Assembly (NCBI GenBank): GCA_001464115.1
Contig: LNES01000003.1
Span: 704,943 to 768,942 of the forward strand
Length of the DNA stretch: 64,000 nucleotides
DNA from: Chlamydiae bacterium Ga0074140
GTDB taxonomy: Bacteria; Chlamydiota; Chlamydiia; Chlamydiales; Rhabdochlamydiaceae
Direction of reading: 5' to 3'
Shown: positions 50,529 to 59,617 of the stretch, piece after piece
Position numbering within the stretch: the first letter of the stretch is position 1
How the letters are laid out: each line of letters starts with the position of its first letter
Notes under the pieces: model-generated
Database searches by the model: none
What the model was told of the DNA's origin: nothing
What the model saw: the letters and a program-made list of their open reading frames with translations, nothing else
Position numbers and translations under genes: made by a program

Positions 50529-51776
50529 TTACACCGTACGGACTGCTTCCGTCTTGTAGAGCTTAATCACAGTTGCTCCCCAAAGCAGAAAAAGCACTAG
50601 TACGCCCCAGGTTAGGGTTGTAACAATGCTCACTCCAGAAGCTACCTGTAAAAACAGAATTAAGAGAGAAGCAAATGCCTTCGCAGAACGATAGGCAAAG
50701 ACATCGATGAACGCTTTCGTGCGAAATTTTTCATCGGGTTTAAGAGGAATGTACAGCATCTCCTTAATGATGCCAAAAAGAGAGAAGTCAAAAGACTTGA
50801 TCGTGACGAAAGAAAAAGAGATAACTCCGAAAAGAGGCGCCACCATAAAAGCTAGGGCGTTCATTGTAAGCATAGCGGGAATCGCAAAATGACTCCGCTT
50901 AAGCCCTAGAAATTGGAGGAGCACAAAAGAGCCGACAAACTGCAAAATCGTCGTGCAAAAGTTGATGAGCCCGAGAATTCGACCTGTAAATTCTGTCCGC
51001 AGATCTTTATCTCCAACGCTCACCTCGAGAAGCTTGTTGAACTGATAATCGATCACAGTCGAAGACATCTGCATGAAAACGACAATGAGAAGAATAAAAA
51101 GAAGAATAGGAGTCGTTTTGATACTTTTTAAAACCAGAAAAGCATCGCGGCTCTCAGCAAAGAGCCCCGTCTGTCCGTGCATCGAGCTATAGCGTAGAAG
51201 GAAGCGGTAAGCGATGAGAAGGAGGGCGTAGATCGGTAGAGATAAAAAAAGAAGATTTTCAGAACCCAATTTAACCGCCATAAATCCCGGGATCATGCTC
51301 CCGAACATCCCCCCTAGCCCGCCAATGCCAAAGAGAAACCCGTAAAGATATTTTGCCCTTTTGATATCAATAGTCGCATGAATTACAGACCAGATCTGTT
51401 GAAGCATCAGCATGATATAGATCTCTTTCCAGACATAAAAAATGAAAGGAAGAAACCCAAGCTGCTTCAAAAAAAATCCAGAAAGAAAATTTCCACCTGC
51501 GATGATCGAGGCGATTAGGACAAACATCCTGAGACAACCCAGCCTAGGAAGGAAGCGGTTGTAAAGAAATACGACAAGAAAATTGAGCGGCACCATGACA
51601 AGCCACGCGTAAGGCAAAAAGTCGGAGGTGTAGCGCGTAATGAAGAGAGAATTTGCAACAGGACGGATGATCGCATACTCCGAGCAGACCAGAAATCCGC
51701 ACAGCATGGCGCAGAAGACAAAAAGACCCTCTTTGCGTGAAAACCCTTTAAATTCTTCTTTAATACGTTTCAGCAT
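50529..51776 (-). CDS. ATP/ADP-translocase-like (NTT/TLC family) carrier, divergent
   Basis: A 415-residue protein with about 11-12 helices. Family hints are SRKEGLFVFCAMLCGFLVCS and RPVANSLFITRY in the first helix, FYVWKEIYIMLMLQQIWSVI and the late stretch YIPLKPDEKFRTKAFIDVFA / YRSAKAFASLLILF, which in nucleotide transporters reads Y-P-x-x-x-E-x-K-x-K-a-x-I-D-v followed by R-x-GK. It is shorter than classical Npt1 (about 500+), so it may move another substrate. Chlamydiae use such carriers to take energy and nucleotides from the host. Confidence 0.75.
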   Translation of the reverse strand: MLKRIKEEFKGFSRKEGLFVFCAMLCGFLVCSEYAIIRPVANSLFITRYTSDFLPYAWLVMVPLNFLVVFLYNRFLPRLGCLRMFVLIASIIAGGNFLSGFFLKQLGFLPFIFYVWKEIYIMLMLQQIWSVIHATIDIKRAKYLYGFLFGIGGLGGMFGSMIPGFMAVKLGSENLLFLSLPIYALLLIAYRFLLRYSSMHGQTGLFAESRDAFLVLKSIKTTPILLFILLIVVFMQMSSTVIDYQFNKLLEVSVGDKDLRTEFTGRILGLINFCTTILQFVGSFVLLQFLGLKRSHFAIPAMLTMNALAFMVAPLFGVISFSFVTIKSFDFSLFGIIKEMLYIPLKPDEKFRTKAFIDVFAYRSAKAFASLLILFLQVASGVSIVTTLTWGVLVLFLLWGATVIKLYKTEAVRTV

Positions 51777-51803
51777 GGCTGAGCATTATACATAAAATTG
51801 GTA

Positions 51804-53033
51804 TTAAATGCTCTGCCTCACCTTCTCTTCAATGAGCGGATCAACATAAGCCCAACCAGCTGACCCTAAGTGGATTAGGATATCAGAACAGCGTGAAGCT
51901 GGAAGAATTTTTTTGCGGGAAGTAAGGACAGAAAAAGAGAGGCCAAAGGGTCTTTTCTTGTCGTGAGAGACCTCCCAGGCAATCGCTTCATCGGGGATTT
52001 CGAGCTCTTTTTTCAATGCCCACAAAGTTCCCTCATTTACTTGGTCGGTGAGCTCTAACGCCTTGAATCTCTTTTTGCGATCGCTCAGCGCAAGCGCGTC
52101 GCGATGGCCAGGAGCATCTGGATCGCGCTCTGCACGTCGAAGCTCTGTGAGAATCTCATTTTCTGTCAGTGCTAAAAATGCATCGAGCGTGCCCAACTCA
52201 ATTTTTTTAGAAAGTGCAAGAGCTTCCATAAAACGCGCAAGATGGAAGGAGTAGGCCTTGACCGAGGAGTATTGATAAACCCGCTTGTACATGAAGTGTC
52301 GTGCAAGAAGAAGCGCCTCACACGACTCGATCCCATTCTCTTCAATGCCAAGCTCCAACGTGTTCTCTCCTTCCACCGGAAGGATGCAGAGCATCTCGAT
52401 CATCTGGTGGTAGTCAAAGAGACCATAGGAGACCCCAGTGCACTGTGCATCACGTAAAAGATAATCGATTCGATCGGCCCCAAAAAAATCCCCTGTGATG
52501 ATCTGGCACATGACGCGTTCCCAGGGAGTAAATTCCCAAGGGTAGTCAGTTAATGTCGACAGCTTCTCCTCTCCGATCGCCATTTTTATCACATCAATGG
52601 CAACCTCTTTCTGCGGAAAAGCGGCTTGAAGTTTCTCAAATACAGCATCAAAAACTCCGCTCTGCAAAATCTCCAGCGTCCACTTTTCATGTCCCTGTTT
52701 TCCTAGCAGAATTTTTTCCGCAACGTGTGAAAAAGGGAGATGTCCGAGATCATGAGAGAGGGCTGCAAGGCGAATGATCTGCCTCCAGTATGCGAGCTCC
52801 TCTTTTGCGGCATACGAGCTCTTAGATGTGATGCGATCGAAAATGCGCGTCGCAAGCTCCATTACCCCCAGTGAGTGTTCAAAACGAGTATGAGTCGCTC
52901 CCGGATAAACGAGATAGGCAATCCCCAACTGGTGAAGATAGTGAAGCCTCTGAAACGGCGCCGAGTCGATCAGCTCTCTTTCAAGCTCGTTGAACCGAAT
53001 GAACCCATGAACTGCGTCGTAAATCTTTCTCAT
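51804..53033 (-). CDS. HD-domain phosphohydrolase (SAMHD1/COG1078-like)
   Basis: Likely hydrolyses (d)NTPs or related phosphoesters with a metal-bound HD site. Motifs: HTRFEHSLGVMELATRIFD (first His), LAALSHDLGHLPFSHVAEK with the HD pair, and later TGDFFGADRIDYLLRDAQCT with the closing Asp. About 409 residues. The start is the ATG at 53033, which has TGGAGG eight bases upstream; the longer frame to 53078 runs into a palindromic repeat. Confidence 0.9.
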   Translation of the reverse strand: MRKIYDAVHGFIRFNELERELIDSAPFQRLHYLHQLGIAYLVYPGATHTRFEHSLGVMELATRIFDRITSKSSYAAKEELAYWRQIIRLAALSHDLGHLPFSHVAEKILLGKQGHEKWTLEILQSGVFDAVFEKLQAAFPQKEVAIDVIKMAIGEEKLSTLTDYPWEFTPWERVMCQIITGDFFGADRIDYLLRDAQCTGVSYGLFDYHQMIEMLCILPVEGENTLELGIEENGIESCEALLLARHFMYKRVYQYSSVKAYSFHLARFMEALALSKKIELGTLDAFLALTENEILTELRRAERDPDAPGHRDALALSDRKKRFKALELTDQVNEGTLWALKKELEIPDEAIAWEVSHDKKRPFGLSFSVLTSRKKILPASRCSDILIHLGSAGWAYVDPLIEEKVRQSI

Positions 53034-53064
53034 GTAAAAAACCTCCAAAAGTTGAACTAAGATC

Positions 53065-53245
53065 CACCACAGAGACACAGAGAAAGATGAGGTTGCACAG
53101 AGAAAAGAAACCTTTTTTTGCTAGAGAGCAAAAAAAGGGCTCCTGCCGCATCGCGGCGAGAGTTTCTTCTTTTTGTTCTCCGCAAAAAAGAAGAAGCTTC
53201 CTCTTACCTCTGTGCAACCTCATCTTTCTCTGTGTCTCTGTGGTG
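53065..53245. repeat. 181-bp palindromic element with 38-bp perfect inverted ends
   Basis: The left arm 53065-53102 (CACCACAGAGACACAGAGAA onward) and the right arm 53208-53245 (ending CTCTGTGTCTCTGTGGTG) are perfect inverted repeats. The inside has further small hairpins, such as CCGCATCGCGG. It lies between the IMPDH-family gene and the HD gene, directly upstream of the latter's ribosome site. From memory, CACAGAGACACAGAG-type palindromes occur in intergenic DNA of unrelated bacteria; unverified here. Confidence 0.8.
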
Positions 53246-53287
53246 AAATGAAATTCTATCCAACAACTATCTGGTAGCGCATCTTTC

Positions 53288-54331
53288 TCATGTGAAATGG
53301 CGAGTTTCAGGTCGTGGGCGACTCTCATGCATGTAAGAGGGAGTCACCTCGACAAATTCGGCTTTGCGTTGCAGCTCTTTGATATTGCGGGCCCCGCCGT
53401 AGGTCAACCCACTGCGCAGTCCGCCAAGAAGGTCGCGGAGGAGTTGAGTAGCAGGTCCGCTAACTGGCGCCCAAAAATCGATCCCTTCTGCAACAGTTTT
53501 ATCTTTCAAGCCGCCATAGTAGTCGTTCTGAAAATCTTCGCTGGCTTGCCCACGAAATTTGGCCTCCTCGCCTGTTGGACTCTTGTCAGATTTTCTCTTC
53601 GGCGCCGCACTCTCTTTTGTAAGCGCAAAAAGTTTTCCGATCATCACCGTACTTGCACCAGCAGCGAGCGCAAGCACCACATCACGACTCGTGCGAATGC
53701 CCCCATCGGCAATCAGAGGAACGCGGAGCTTCTCCGCGATCTGGGCGCAATCATAAATCGCGCTAAATTGCGGCACCCCAAACCCCGTTACCATGCGCGT
53801 TGTGCAAGCAGCACCAGGGCCAACACCCACTTTCACAGCATCCGCTCCAGCATTGACGAGGTCATGATAGGCCATTGCCGTGCAGACATTCCCTGCAATA
53901 ATTTCTTTATCGGGGTGCGTGCGCTTCAGCTCTTGAATAAAGTGAAACATCCGATCTGAATGACCATGCGCCACATCGATACAAACACCACAAGCTCCCG
54001 CATCGAGAAGAGCCCGCGTCTCATCAATTTTCTGAATTCCACAAGAAATAAATGTATTTTCCCCATATTTCTTTACCCATTTCAGCTGCATCTCGTGCGG
54101 GGTAAAACGGTGAAAAATCGGCACACTCCCCTCTTTGATGAGAATATCGGCAAGTTCCTCGCTGATCGCGGTATCCATATTGGCGCAGAGAAGCGGAATA
54201 TGGACCTTCCGGTTTCTCGTCAGCCAGCTCTCTAAAACCGGCTCAGTCCGCGAGGGAACGTTGTTGAATTGAGGGACGAGGGCGACATCATCGAAAGTGT
54301 ACGCCTTAGGAAATGGTGTGAAGTTTTTCAT
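53288..54331 (-). CDS. IMP dehydrogenase/GMP reductase family enzyme without CBS domains
   Basis: A (beta/alpha)8 purine-nucleotide oxidoreductase. [20 protein letters not shown] opens the domain, [21 protein letters not shown] sequence gives the nucleotide site, and [20 protein letters not shown] holds the catalytic Cys. [20 protein letters not shown] binds phosphate. There are no CBS repeats, and the GPGxxCTTRxxTGxGxPQ pattern is closer to GMP reductase than to classical GuaB. At 347 residues it has GMP-reductase length. Whether it reduces GMP or oxidises IMP cannot be settled here. Confidence 0.85.
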   Translation of the reverse strand: MKNFTPFPKAYTFDDVALVPQFNNVPSRTEPVLESWLTRNRKVHIPLLCANMDTAISEELADILIKEGSVPIFHRFTPHEMQLKWVKKYGENTFISCGIQKIDETRALLDAGACGVCIDVAHGHSDRMFHFIQELKRTHPDKEIIAGNVCTAMAYHDLVNAGADAVKVGVGPGAACTTRMVTGFGVPQFSAIYDCAQIAEKLRVPLIADGGIRTSRDVVLALAAGASTVMIGKLFALTKESAAPKRKSDKSPTGEEAKFRGQASEDFQNDYYGGLKDKTVAEGIDFWAPVSGPATQLLRDLLGGLRSGLTYGGARNIKELQRKAEFVEVTPSYMHESRPRPETRHFT

Positions 54332-54375
54332 GCAAACAACTATACCCCATGTCTATTTTTTTAGGATCTGGTATC

Positions 54376-55131
54376 ATGAAATCCATGATCAGCGTCACCA
54401 TTTTGACCAAGAACTCTGCAGAGCAGTTAAAAAAAACTTTAACTTCCGTTTCTGCTTTTCCCGAAGTCGTTATCTACGATACTGGTTCTACTGATGAAAC
54501 GCTCGAAATTGCACAGGCTTTTCCAAATGTTAGCGTCCATCAGGGTCCATTCATTGGATTCGGGCCCACGCACAACCTGGCCTCTTCACTTGCCAAACAC
54601 CAATGGATCCTCTCCCTTGATAGCGATGAGGTGTTATCAGATAACCTTGCGCAAGAAATCCTCTCACTTTCTCTAGAGCCCTCTTGCGTCTATGAGATCA
54701 GGCGGCACAATTATTTTAACAAGAAGCGCATTCGCGGCTGTAGCGGCTGGGATCCCGATTTTGTCGTACGACTCTACAATCGCGAAAAAGCGTGCTTTAG
54801 CGACGCGCAGGTGCATGAAAAGATACTCTTCCCTCATCTGAAAAAAGTGACGCTTAAGCATCCGATGCAGCACACCCCCTATCTTCGAATCGAAGACTTT
54901 CTCACAAAAATGCAAACCTACTCGACACTGTTTGCGCACGATCGGAAAAACAAGCGCGCCAGCGTCTCCTCTGCTCTGTTTCACAGCTGGTGGGCCTTTC
55001 TAAAAAGCTACATCTTCAAGAGAGGCTTTCTTTCCGGCCGCGAAGGAATTGTCATCTCGCTCTACAACGCTCACACCACTTTCTACAAATATCTGAAGCT
55101 CGCCTCAAACCAGAAAAACCAAATATCCTAA
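54376..55131 (+). CDS. Glycosyltransferase family 2 (WaaE/LPS-core-like)
   Basis: A GT-A glycosyltransferase: SVTILTKNSAEQLKKTL, then VVIYDTGSTDETLEIAQAFP, and the metal site LSLDSDEVLS. RHNYFNKKRIRGCSGWDPDF and VHEKI are typical of WaaE/KdtX-like enzymes that add a sugar to lipopolysaccharide core. The ATG at 54376 (after AGGATC) was taken rather than 54349. It acts at the inner membrane's cytosolic face. A foldback repeat begins 21 bp after its stop. Confidence 0.85.
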   Translation: MKSMISVTILTKNSAEQLKKTLTSVSAFPEVVIYDTGSTDETLEIAQAFPNVSVHQGPFIGFGPTHNLASSLAKHQWILSLDSDEVLSDNLAQEILSLSLEPSCVYEIRRHNYFNKKRIRGCSGWDPDFVVRLYNREKACFSDAQVHEKILFPHLKKVTLKHPMQHTPYLRIEDFLTKMQTYSTLFAHDRKNKRASVSSALFHSWWAFLKSYIFKRGFLSGREGIVISLYNAHTTFYKYLKLASNQKNQIS

Positions 55132-55151
55132 CAAATCGTTGAACGGCTTCC

Positions 55152-55600
55152 ATAGACATGTCGGGGACAAAGCACTTCGTGTCTTTGACCCCTGCTTGCC
55201 CCTTGAGCTTCAATCTGCTTCGATTTCTCATTGCAGCTTGAAGCCGTTGGCTGCGACAAGCACTCCCTCCCCCACTCCTCACGGAGCGTGGCCCCTACCG
55301 TGTCATATCGCAGTAGCAAGTTAGCTTTTTAAACACCGTTCCTGAATTTTTTATCCAGCACTGCGAGACGACGCAAGAAGGGGACCCAACCCGAAAGGTT
55401 GGGGAAGTAAGCGCGCGAGCAGCCCGACGACTCAGATCGCGCTGAAAAATCATAGCGCAGGAGAGCGGAGCGGGCGGTGTAGTGCTTTGCACACCCCGCC
55501 TCCGAGCACAGGATTTTTCAAAGCGAGGTGAGGCGCAAAGGGGCAGCTGGGGGGTGCGAGGGGGACACAAAGTGCTCCCCTCAACCCCCGACATGTCTAT
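55152..55600. repeat. Large foldback element, copy 3 (449 bp)
   Basis: Ends are exact inverted copies (ATAGACATGTCGGGG / CCCCGACATGTCTAT), identical to those of copy 2. Arms share TTGAGCTTCAATC and CTGCGAGACGACGC with the other copies, but the inside is shorter, with a central spacer around 55320-55360. It fills most of the 55132-55704 gap; the last 100 bp before cydA are AT-richer and probably hold the cyd promoter. No gene called inside. Confidence 0.85.
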
Positions 55601-55704
55601 AGGCCACTCTAAGTGCTATATATTTATCATTCATCGTGTCATTCGACCTTCACATAAAAAATCTACTTGGTTATCGTGGATCTCTAATTTGAGGTGCACA
55701 AGAT

Positions 55705-57069
55705 ATGGATGTAGAAACACTTTCGCGAATCCAGTTTGCCTTCACACTGACATTTCACTACATCTACCCTCCGCTGAGCATCGGTCTTGGCCTTGCGATG
55801 ATTTTCATGGAGGGAATGTACCTCAAAACAAAAGATCCTCAGTGGGAAAAACTCACCAAATTTTGGCTTAAGGTCTTTTCACTCACCTTTGCCCTTGGCG
55901 TTGGCACTGGCATCCCTTTGCAGTTTTCCCTCGGTACAAACTGGTCGCGATACTCCCGTTTTGTGGGCGACGTCTTTGGAAGTGTAATTGGCGCAGAGGG
56001 CTTTTTTGCTTTCTTGATCGAAGCCGGCTTTTTGGGAATCCTCCTCTTCGGCTGGCACCGTGTCTCTTCTAAAGTTCACTTCTTCTCGACGATCATGGTA
56101 GCGCTTGGTGCCCACTTCAGCGCGATCTGGATTGTAAGTGCAAATTCCTGGATGCATACGCCTGCGGGATTTCGCCTCGCCATGGAACCCGATGGCGTCA
56201 TCGTTGCACAAGTAACCGACTGGTGGGAGATGTTTCTCAACCCTTCAAACTTAAGCCACATCACACACGTTCTCCTATCTGCGTGGATGAGCGGCGGCTT
56301 TCTTATCATGAGTGTCGCTGCATTTTATCTCATGAAAAATAAGCATCTCGAATTTGCTCGCAATACAATGAAAATTGGCGTCATCGTCGCCGCCTCTTCA
56401 ACCATTCTGCAACTGGTGTCTGGAGATCATATCGCTGGAAAAATTGCAAAATACAACCCCGAAAAATTCGCAGCTGTTGAAGGGGTATACGAAACAAAGC
56501 CCTACACACCCGCCTATCTCTTTGGATGGGTCGACTCGTCTAGCAAACAGGTCTATGGCCTAGGCGTGCCAGGCCTCCTAAGCTTTATGGCAAACCGCGA
56601 TTTTGAAGCGCCCGTCCGAGGACTCGATCAATTTCCCAAAGAGAATTGGCCTAATGTTCCTGTTGTATTTCAGATGTACCATCTGATGATCATCATGTGG
56701 GGACTTATGTTTGTCGCCGCGATGATTGGTGTTTACATGTGGTGGAAAAAACGCTGGAAGCTGAAGCCTTGGATCATGCGCTATCTCGTCCTCTCCGTTA
56801 TCTTCCCCCAAATCGGCAACATCGCCGGTTGGTACACCTCATGCATGGGAAGACAGCCATGGACTGTTTATAAACTTCTGAAAACAAAAGATGCCTTTTC
56901 AGCAAATGTCACTCTCGGACAAATGATCGGCTCTCTGACGATGTTCGTTTTCGTCTACCTTCTCTTTTTCTTTCTTTTCCTGTATCTATTGGATCGGAAA
57001 ATTCGTCACGGCCCCTACGCCGAAGAGGAGCAGCTCCCCTACCGCGACATCTTTAAACCTCAGGAGTAA
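55705..57069 (+). CDS. cydA: Cytochrome bd quinol oxidase subunit I
   Basis: Terminal oxidase subunit carrying haems b558, b595 and d, moving electrons from quinol to oxygen in the inner membrane. About nine helices; RIQFAFTLTFHYIYPPLSIG opens the protein with a conserved haem-ligand His. QFSLGTNWSRYSRFVGDVFG, NSWMHTPAGFRL and GWYTSCMGRQPWTVY (the GRQPW motif) are diagnostic. It has a short Q-loop at 454 residues. GAGGTG nine bases before ATG. cydB follows after 5 bp. A high-affinity oxidase suits low-oxygen life inside a host vacuole. Confidence 0.97.
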   Translation: MDVETLSRIQFAFTLTFHYIYPPLSIGLGLAMIFMEGMYLKTKDPQWEKLTKFWLKVFSLTFALGVGTGIPLQFSLGTNWSRYSRFVGDVFGSVIGAEGFFAFLIEAGFLGILLFGWHRVSSKVHFFSTIMVALGAHFSAIWIVSANSWMHTPAGFRLAMEPDGVIVAQVTDWWEMFLNPSNLSHITHVLLSAWMSGGFLIMSVAAFYLMKNKHLEFARNTMKIGVIVAASSTILQLVSGDHIAGKIAKYNPEKFAAVEGVYETKPYTPAYLFGWVDSSSKQVYGLGVPGLLSFMANRDFEAPVRGLDQFPKENWPNVPVVFQMYHLMIIMWGLMFVAAMIGVYMWWKKRWKLKPWIMRYLVLSVIFPQIGNIAGWYTSCMGRQPWTVYKLLKTKDAFSANVTLGQMIGSLTMFVFVYLLFFFLFLYLLDRKIRHGPYAEEEQLPYRDIFKPQE

Positions 57070-57074
57070 ACCGC

Positions 57075-58103
57075 ATGTTCAGCCTCGAAACACTGCAGCT
57101 CATCATCTACTTCGTTTTTATCGGCTCTATCGTCGCGTATGCAACGCTTGATGGTTTTGATTTGGGGATCGGCTCCCTTCACCTTTTTGCGAAAACCGAC
57201 GAAGAGCGAAGAATCATGATCAACGCCATTGGACCTGTTTGGGATGGCAACACAACCTGGATTGTAGTCGGTGGTGGCGTCCTCTTTGCTGGATTTCCAA
57301 AAGTATTCGGCTGCCTCATGTCAGGACTTTACACACCTGTCATGCTCCTGATTTTCGGCTTTATGCTCCGCGGTGCTGCAGTCGAGTTTCGCAGCAAAGA
57401 GAAGAGCAAAAAATGGCGTCAGACATGGGATATCGGCTTTTCGCTAGCCTCTCTTATTCTTGCCTCCACTTTGGGTCTTGCTCTGGGAAATTTCATTCAA
57501 GGCCTTCCCATCAATGCAAAAGGAGATCTCGAAGCCAGCCTGATCGACCTACTCAAACCCTATCCGATTTTAGTCTCCTTATTTGCTCTCTCCCTCTTCA
57601 TGATGCACGGCAGCATCTTTCTTCTGATGAAAACCGAAGGAGCCTTTCACGAGAGAGTTCGAAAATGGGCTAAACGCCTCATCGTTATCTTCCTCTTTTT
57701 TTGGGCGATGACTACAGCCACCACCTTCACCTATGCTGACCATATGGTCCAGCCGATCATCGATCATCCCTGGCTTTCTATCTTTGCTCTTCTTAGCGTT
57801 GCATCGATTGGTATGATCCTCCACTCCATTAGAAAGGGAAACGATGGGATCGCCTTTATCTCATCCTGCCTCTGTATCGTTTTCCTACTCACCCTTTTTG
57901 TAGTCGGCACCTTCCCCTACTTTGCCGTCTCAACAATTGATCCCGCCTACTCCCTAACCCTTTTCAATAGCTCTGTTACACGTACCGCTCTTCTCGTTTT
58001 AACCATTGTCTCTCTGAGCGGCTTCCCCCTTACTTTCTTCTATGGGGCCTACCTATACCGCGCCTTCAGGGGTAAGGTCCGCCTGGACTCTTTAAGCTAC
58101 TAA
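57075..58103 (+). CDS. cydB: Cytochrome bd quinol oxidase subunit II
   Basis: Partner of CydA. The start LIIYFVFIGSIVAYATLDGF followed by DLGIGSLHLF is the standard CydB start, and MINAIGPVWDGNTTWIVVGG and VLFAGFPKVFGCLMSGLYTP are strongly conserved. LRGAAVEFRSK is also typical. 342 residues with eight to nine helices. It begins 5 bp after cydA, so both are one operon. No CydX-like small ORF was noted; the following gene is a DUF3185-like protein 79 bp later. Confidence 0.96.
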   Translation: MFSLETLQLIIYFVFIGSIVAYATLDGFDLGIGSLHLFAKTDEERRIMINAIGPVWDGNTTWIVVGGGVLFAGFPKVFGCLMSGLYTPVMLLIFGFMLRGAAVEFRSKEKSKKWRQTWDIGFSLASLILASTLGLALGNFIQGLPINAKGDLEASLIDLLKPYPILVSLFALSLFMMHGSIFLLMKTEGAFHERVRKWAKRLIVIFLFFWAMTTATTFTYADHMVQPIIDHPWLSIFALLSVASIGMILHSIRKGNDGIAFISSCLCIVFLLTLFVVGTFPYFAVSTIDPAYSLTLFNSSVTRTALLVLTIVSLSGFPLTFFYGAYLYRAFRGKVRLDSLSY

Positions 58104-58182
58104 AGGCTTTCTAGTTGAACTAATCTAATTGATCTAGTAGATCCAGGATTACGAGACTATGTCTCATTAACTGGAGAGATCA

Positions 58183-58461
58183 ATGAAAAAAAAGCAAATA
58201 ATCGCTATCGCACTCCTCGTCCTGGGGGTTGCGGGTTTTCTGTATGCGGTCAACGGGATGAAGCGTATCTCAAGCGCCAAAGAGGGCGTTGAGATGATCA
58301 CTTCTCCTTTTTCTGATAGCAAAGTCGGCAGCGCTGCTGGGAACGTTCTCAAAGGCGAAGCTAGCAAATATGATACCCAGGTAACAATTCTGCTTGTTGG
58401 AAGCATCGCCCTGGTCATCATAGGCGCAGCCATCCTCATCAAAGGCCGCAAGAAGCGCTAA
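58183..58461 (+). CDS. Small two-helix membrane protein, DUF3185-like (second copy)
   Basis: 92 residues with helices at IIAIALLVLGVAGFLYAVNG and TILLVGSIALVIIGAAILIK around a polar loop. A paralogue of the protein at 48249 by shared layout and motifs (MK-R/K-IS/A, VLKGEASKYD). CTGGAGAG precedes the ATG. Function unknown. It might be co-transcribed with cydAB; a terminator follows at 58487. Confidence 0.7.
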   Translation: MKKKQIIAIALLVLGVAGFLYAVNGMKRISSAKEGVEMITSPFSDSKVGSAAGNVLKGEASKYDTQVTILLVGSIALVIIGAAILIKGRKKR

Positions 58462-58486
58462 AGCCATAACCCTGCTCCAATAGACA

Positions 58487-58516
58487 AAAGGCTCCAAGGT
58501 TTCCCTTGGAGCCTTT
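58487..58516 (+). terminator. Terminator hairpin between convergent genes
   Basis: A 13-bp perfect stem (AAAGGCTCCAAGG / CCTTGGAGCCTTT) with a 4-base loop. Stem ends are A/T-rich on both sides, so it can serve the rightward gene at 58183 and the leftward gene at 58540. Confidence 0.8.
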
Positions 58517-58539
58517 CACATTTAAAAAAATGCAAAGAG

Positions 58540-59505
58540 CTACTTAGTTCGCGCGTTTGTCGGCGTTGCAAAATGGAAGGTTGGATTGTATGGGTCATAC
58601 CGCTTTGCATGGTAGTAAGCAGAACGATGATCCCCTTCTCTCAATCGGTTGTGCGTAAGGAACATCGCACGTCGCGGGTTCTTGCTCTTGTTCGGCTCGG
58701 AATAGTGTGGAACAAACGAGTTGATGAGCACAAGATCCGAAGGTGAGGTCTCTAAAGCGAGCCACTTAATTTTTCCGCTATACTTTGGATCGATCGAACC
58801 ATGCGCGCTTCCACCTGTAACATAGGGAAGAACTGCACGACCGGCTTCTAATTCCGCTGCATTTAAAGCAGTATCACCAGCGAACGTTTCACGCCAATTT
58901 TTTGCAACATGTAAGCAGCCGTTTTCGAGCGTAGCGGGATCGATACTCACCATGGCTGTGATATGTTCGCGAGGACCAAATGGCTCATATGCCGGAAAAT
59001 CCTGGTGAGGAAGAAAGGCGCCTCCACCTGGCCACTTAAAGTTGATCTTATCTTTGAAGAGAACATAGGGCTCGCTCATCATTCTTCCGATATAGGAGCT
59101 CACTGTCCCCGCAATGAAGTGGTGAAGATCAGGATAGCAAGTTAGCATATCTTCCGCACGACATGCGAGAAGAGGGTTTTTTGATTCGGGAACGACAATC
59201 AATGTTCCAGGCATCTGTGTAAAATACTCAGCGCTCTTACCACTACTTTGCATGAGAGACAAAATTTTCTCGGAAGCACTATTGATATCCTCCGCCCAGC
59301 TCTGCAACAAAAGCGTCTGTTCTCGAGAGAAAAAGTTTTTAATCCAGAGATATCCATTTTTCTGAAAAAACTCCTTCTGAGCGTTCCACTCCTGAGCATT
59401 TGTGGCAGGAGAAAGCGCAACACCAGGCGCGTTTGCATCAAAAGCAGCCGCATTCACACTGACAGCAAGAACAGCGGAGAGAATCAGAAATTTAAATCCT
59501 TTCAC
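58540..59505 (-). CDS. Exported phytanoyl-CoA-dioxygenase-like (PhyH) protein
   Basis: A putative Fe(II)/2-oxoglutarate-dependent oxygenase. The signal peptide MKGFKFLILSAVLAVSVNAA leads to a PhyH-type fold: NGYLWIKNFFSREQTLLLQS, FLPHQDFPAYEPFG (His-x-Asp metal pair), VSIDPATLENGCLHVAKNW and NSFVPHYSEPNKSKNPRRAM (distal His and the 2-oxoglutarate Arg). Most PhyH enzymes are cytosolic, so predicted export is odd: 2-oxoglutarate would have to be met outside the cytosol. It stands divergent from the exported cytidylyltransferase, with 112 bp between. Confidence 0.85.
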   Translation of the reverse strand: MKGFKFLILSAVLAVSVNAAAFDANAPGVALSPATNAQEWNAQKEFFQKNGYLWIKNFFSREQTLLLQSWAEDINSASEKILSLMQSSGKSAEYFTQMPGTLIVVPESKNPLLACRAEDMLTCYPDLHHFIAGTVSSYIGRMMSEPYVLFKDKINFKWPGGGAFLPHQDFPAYEPFGPREHITAMVSIDPATLENGCLHVAKNWRETFAGDTALNAAELEAGRAVLPYVTGGSAHGSIDPKYSGKIKWLALETSPSDLVLINSFVPHYSEPNKSKNPRRAMFLTHNRLREGDHRSAYYHAKRYDPYNPTFHFATPTNARTK

Positions 59506-59617
59506 ACGACACCCCTTTGTTGGAAAACAAACATACGAAGATAGGAGATGAGTTTTTTTGAGTCAAATGCGCGCAATCATGTAACATCCTCAAAACACAC
59601 AAAGGAGTTTTACCGTT

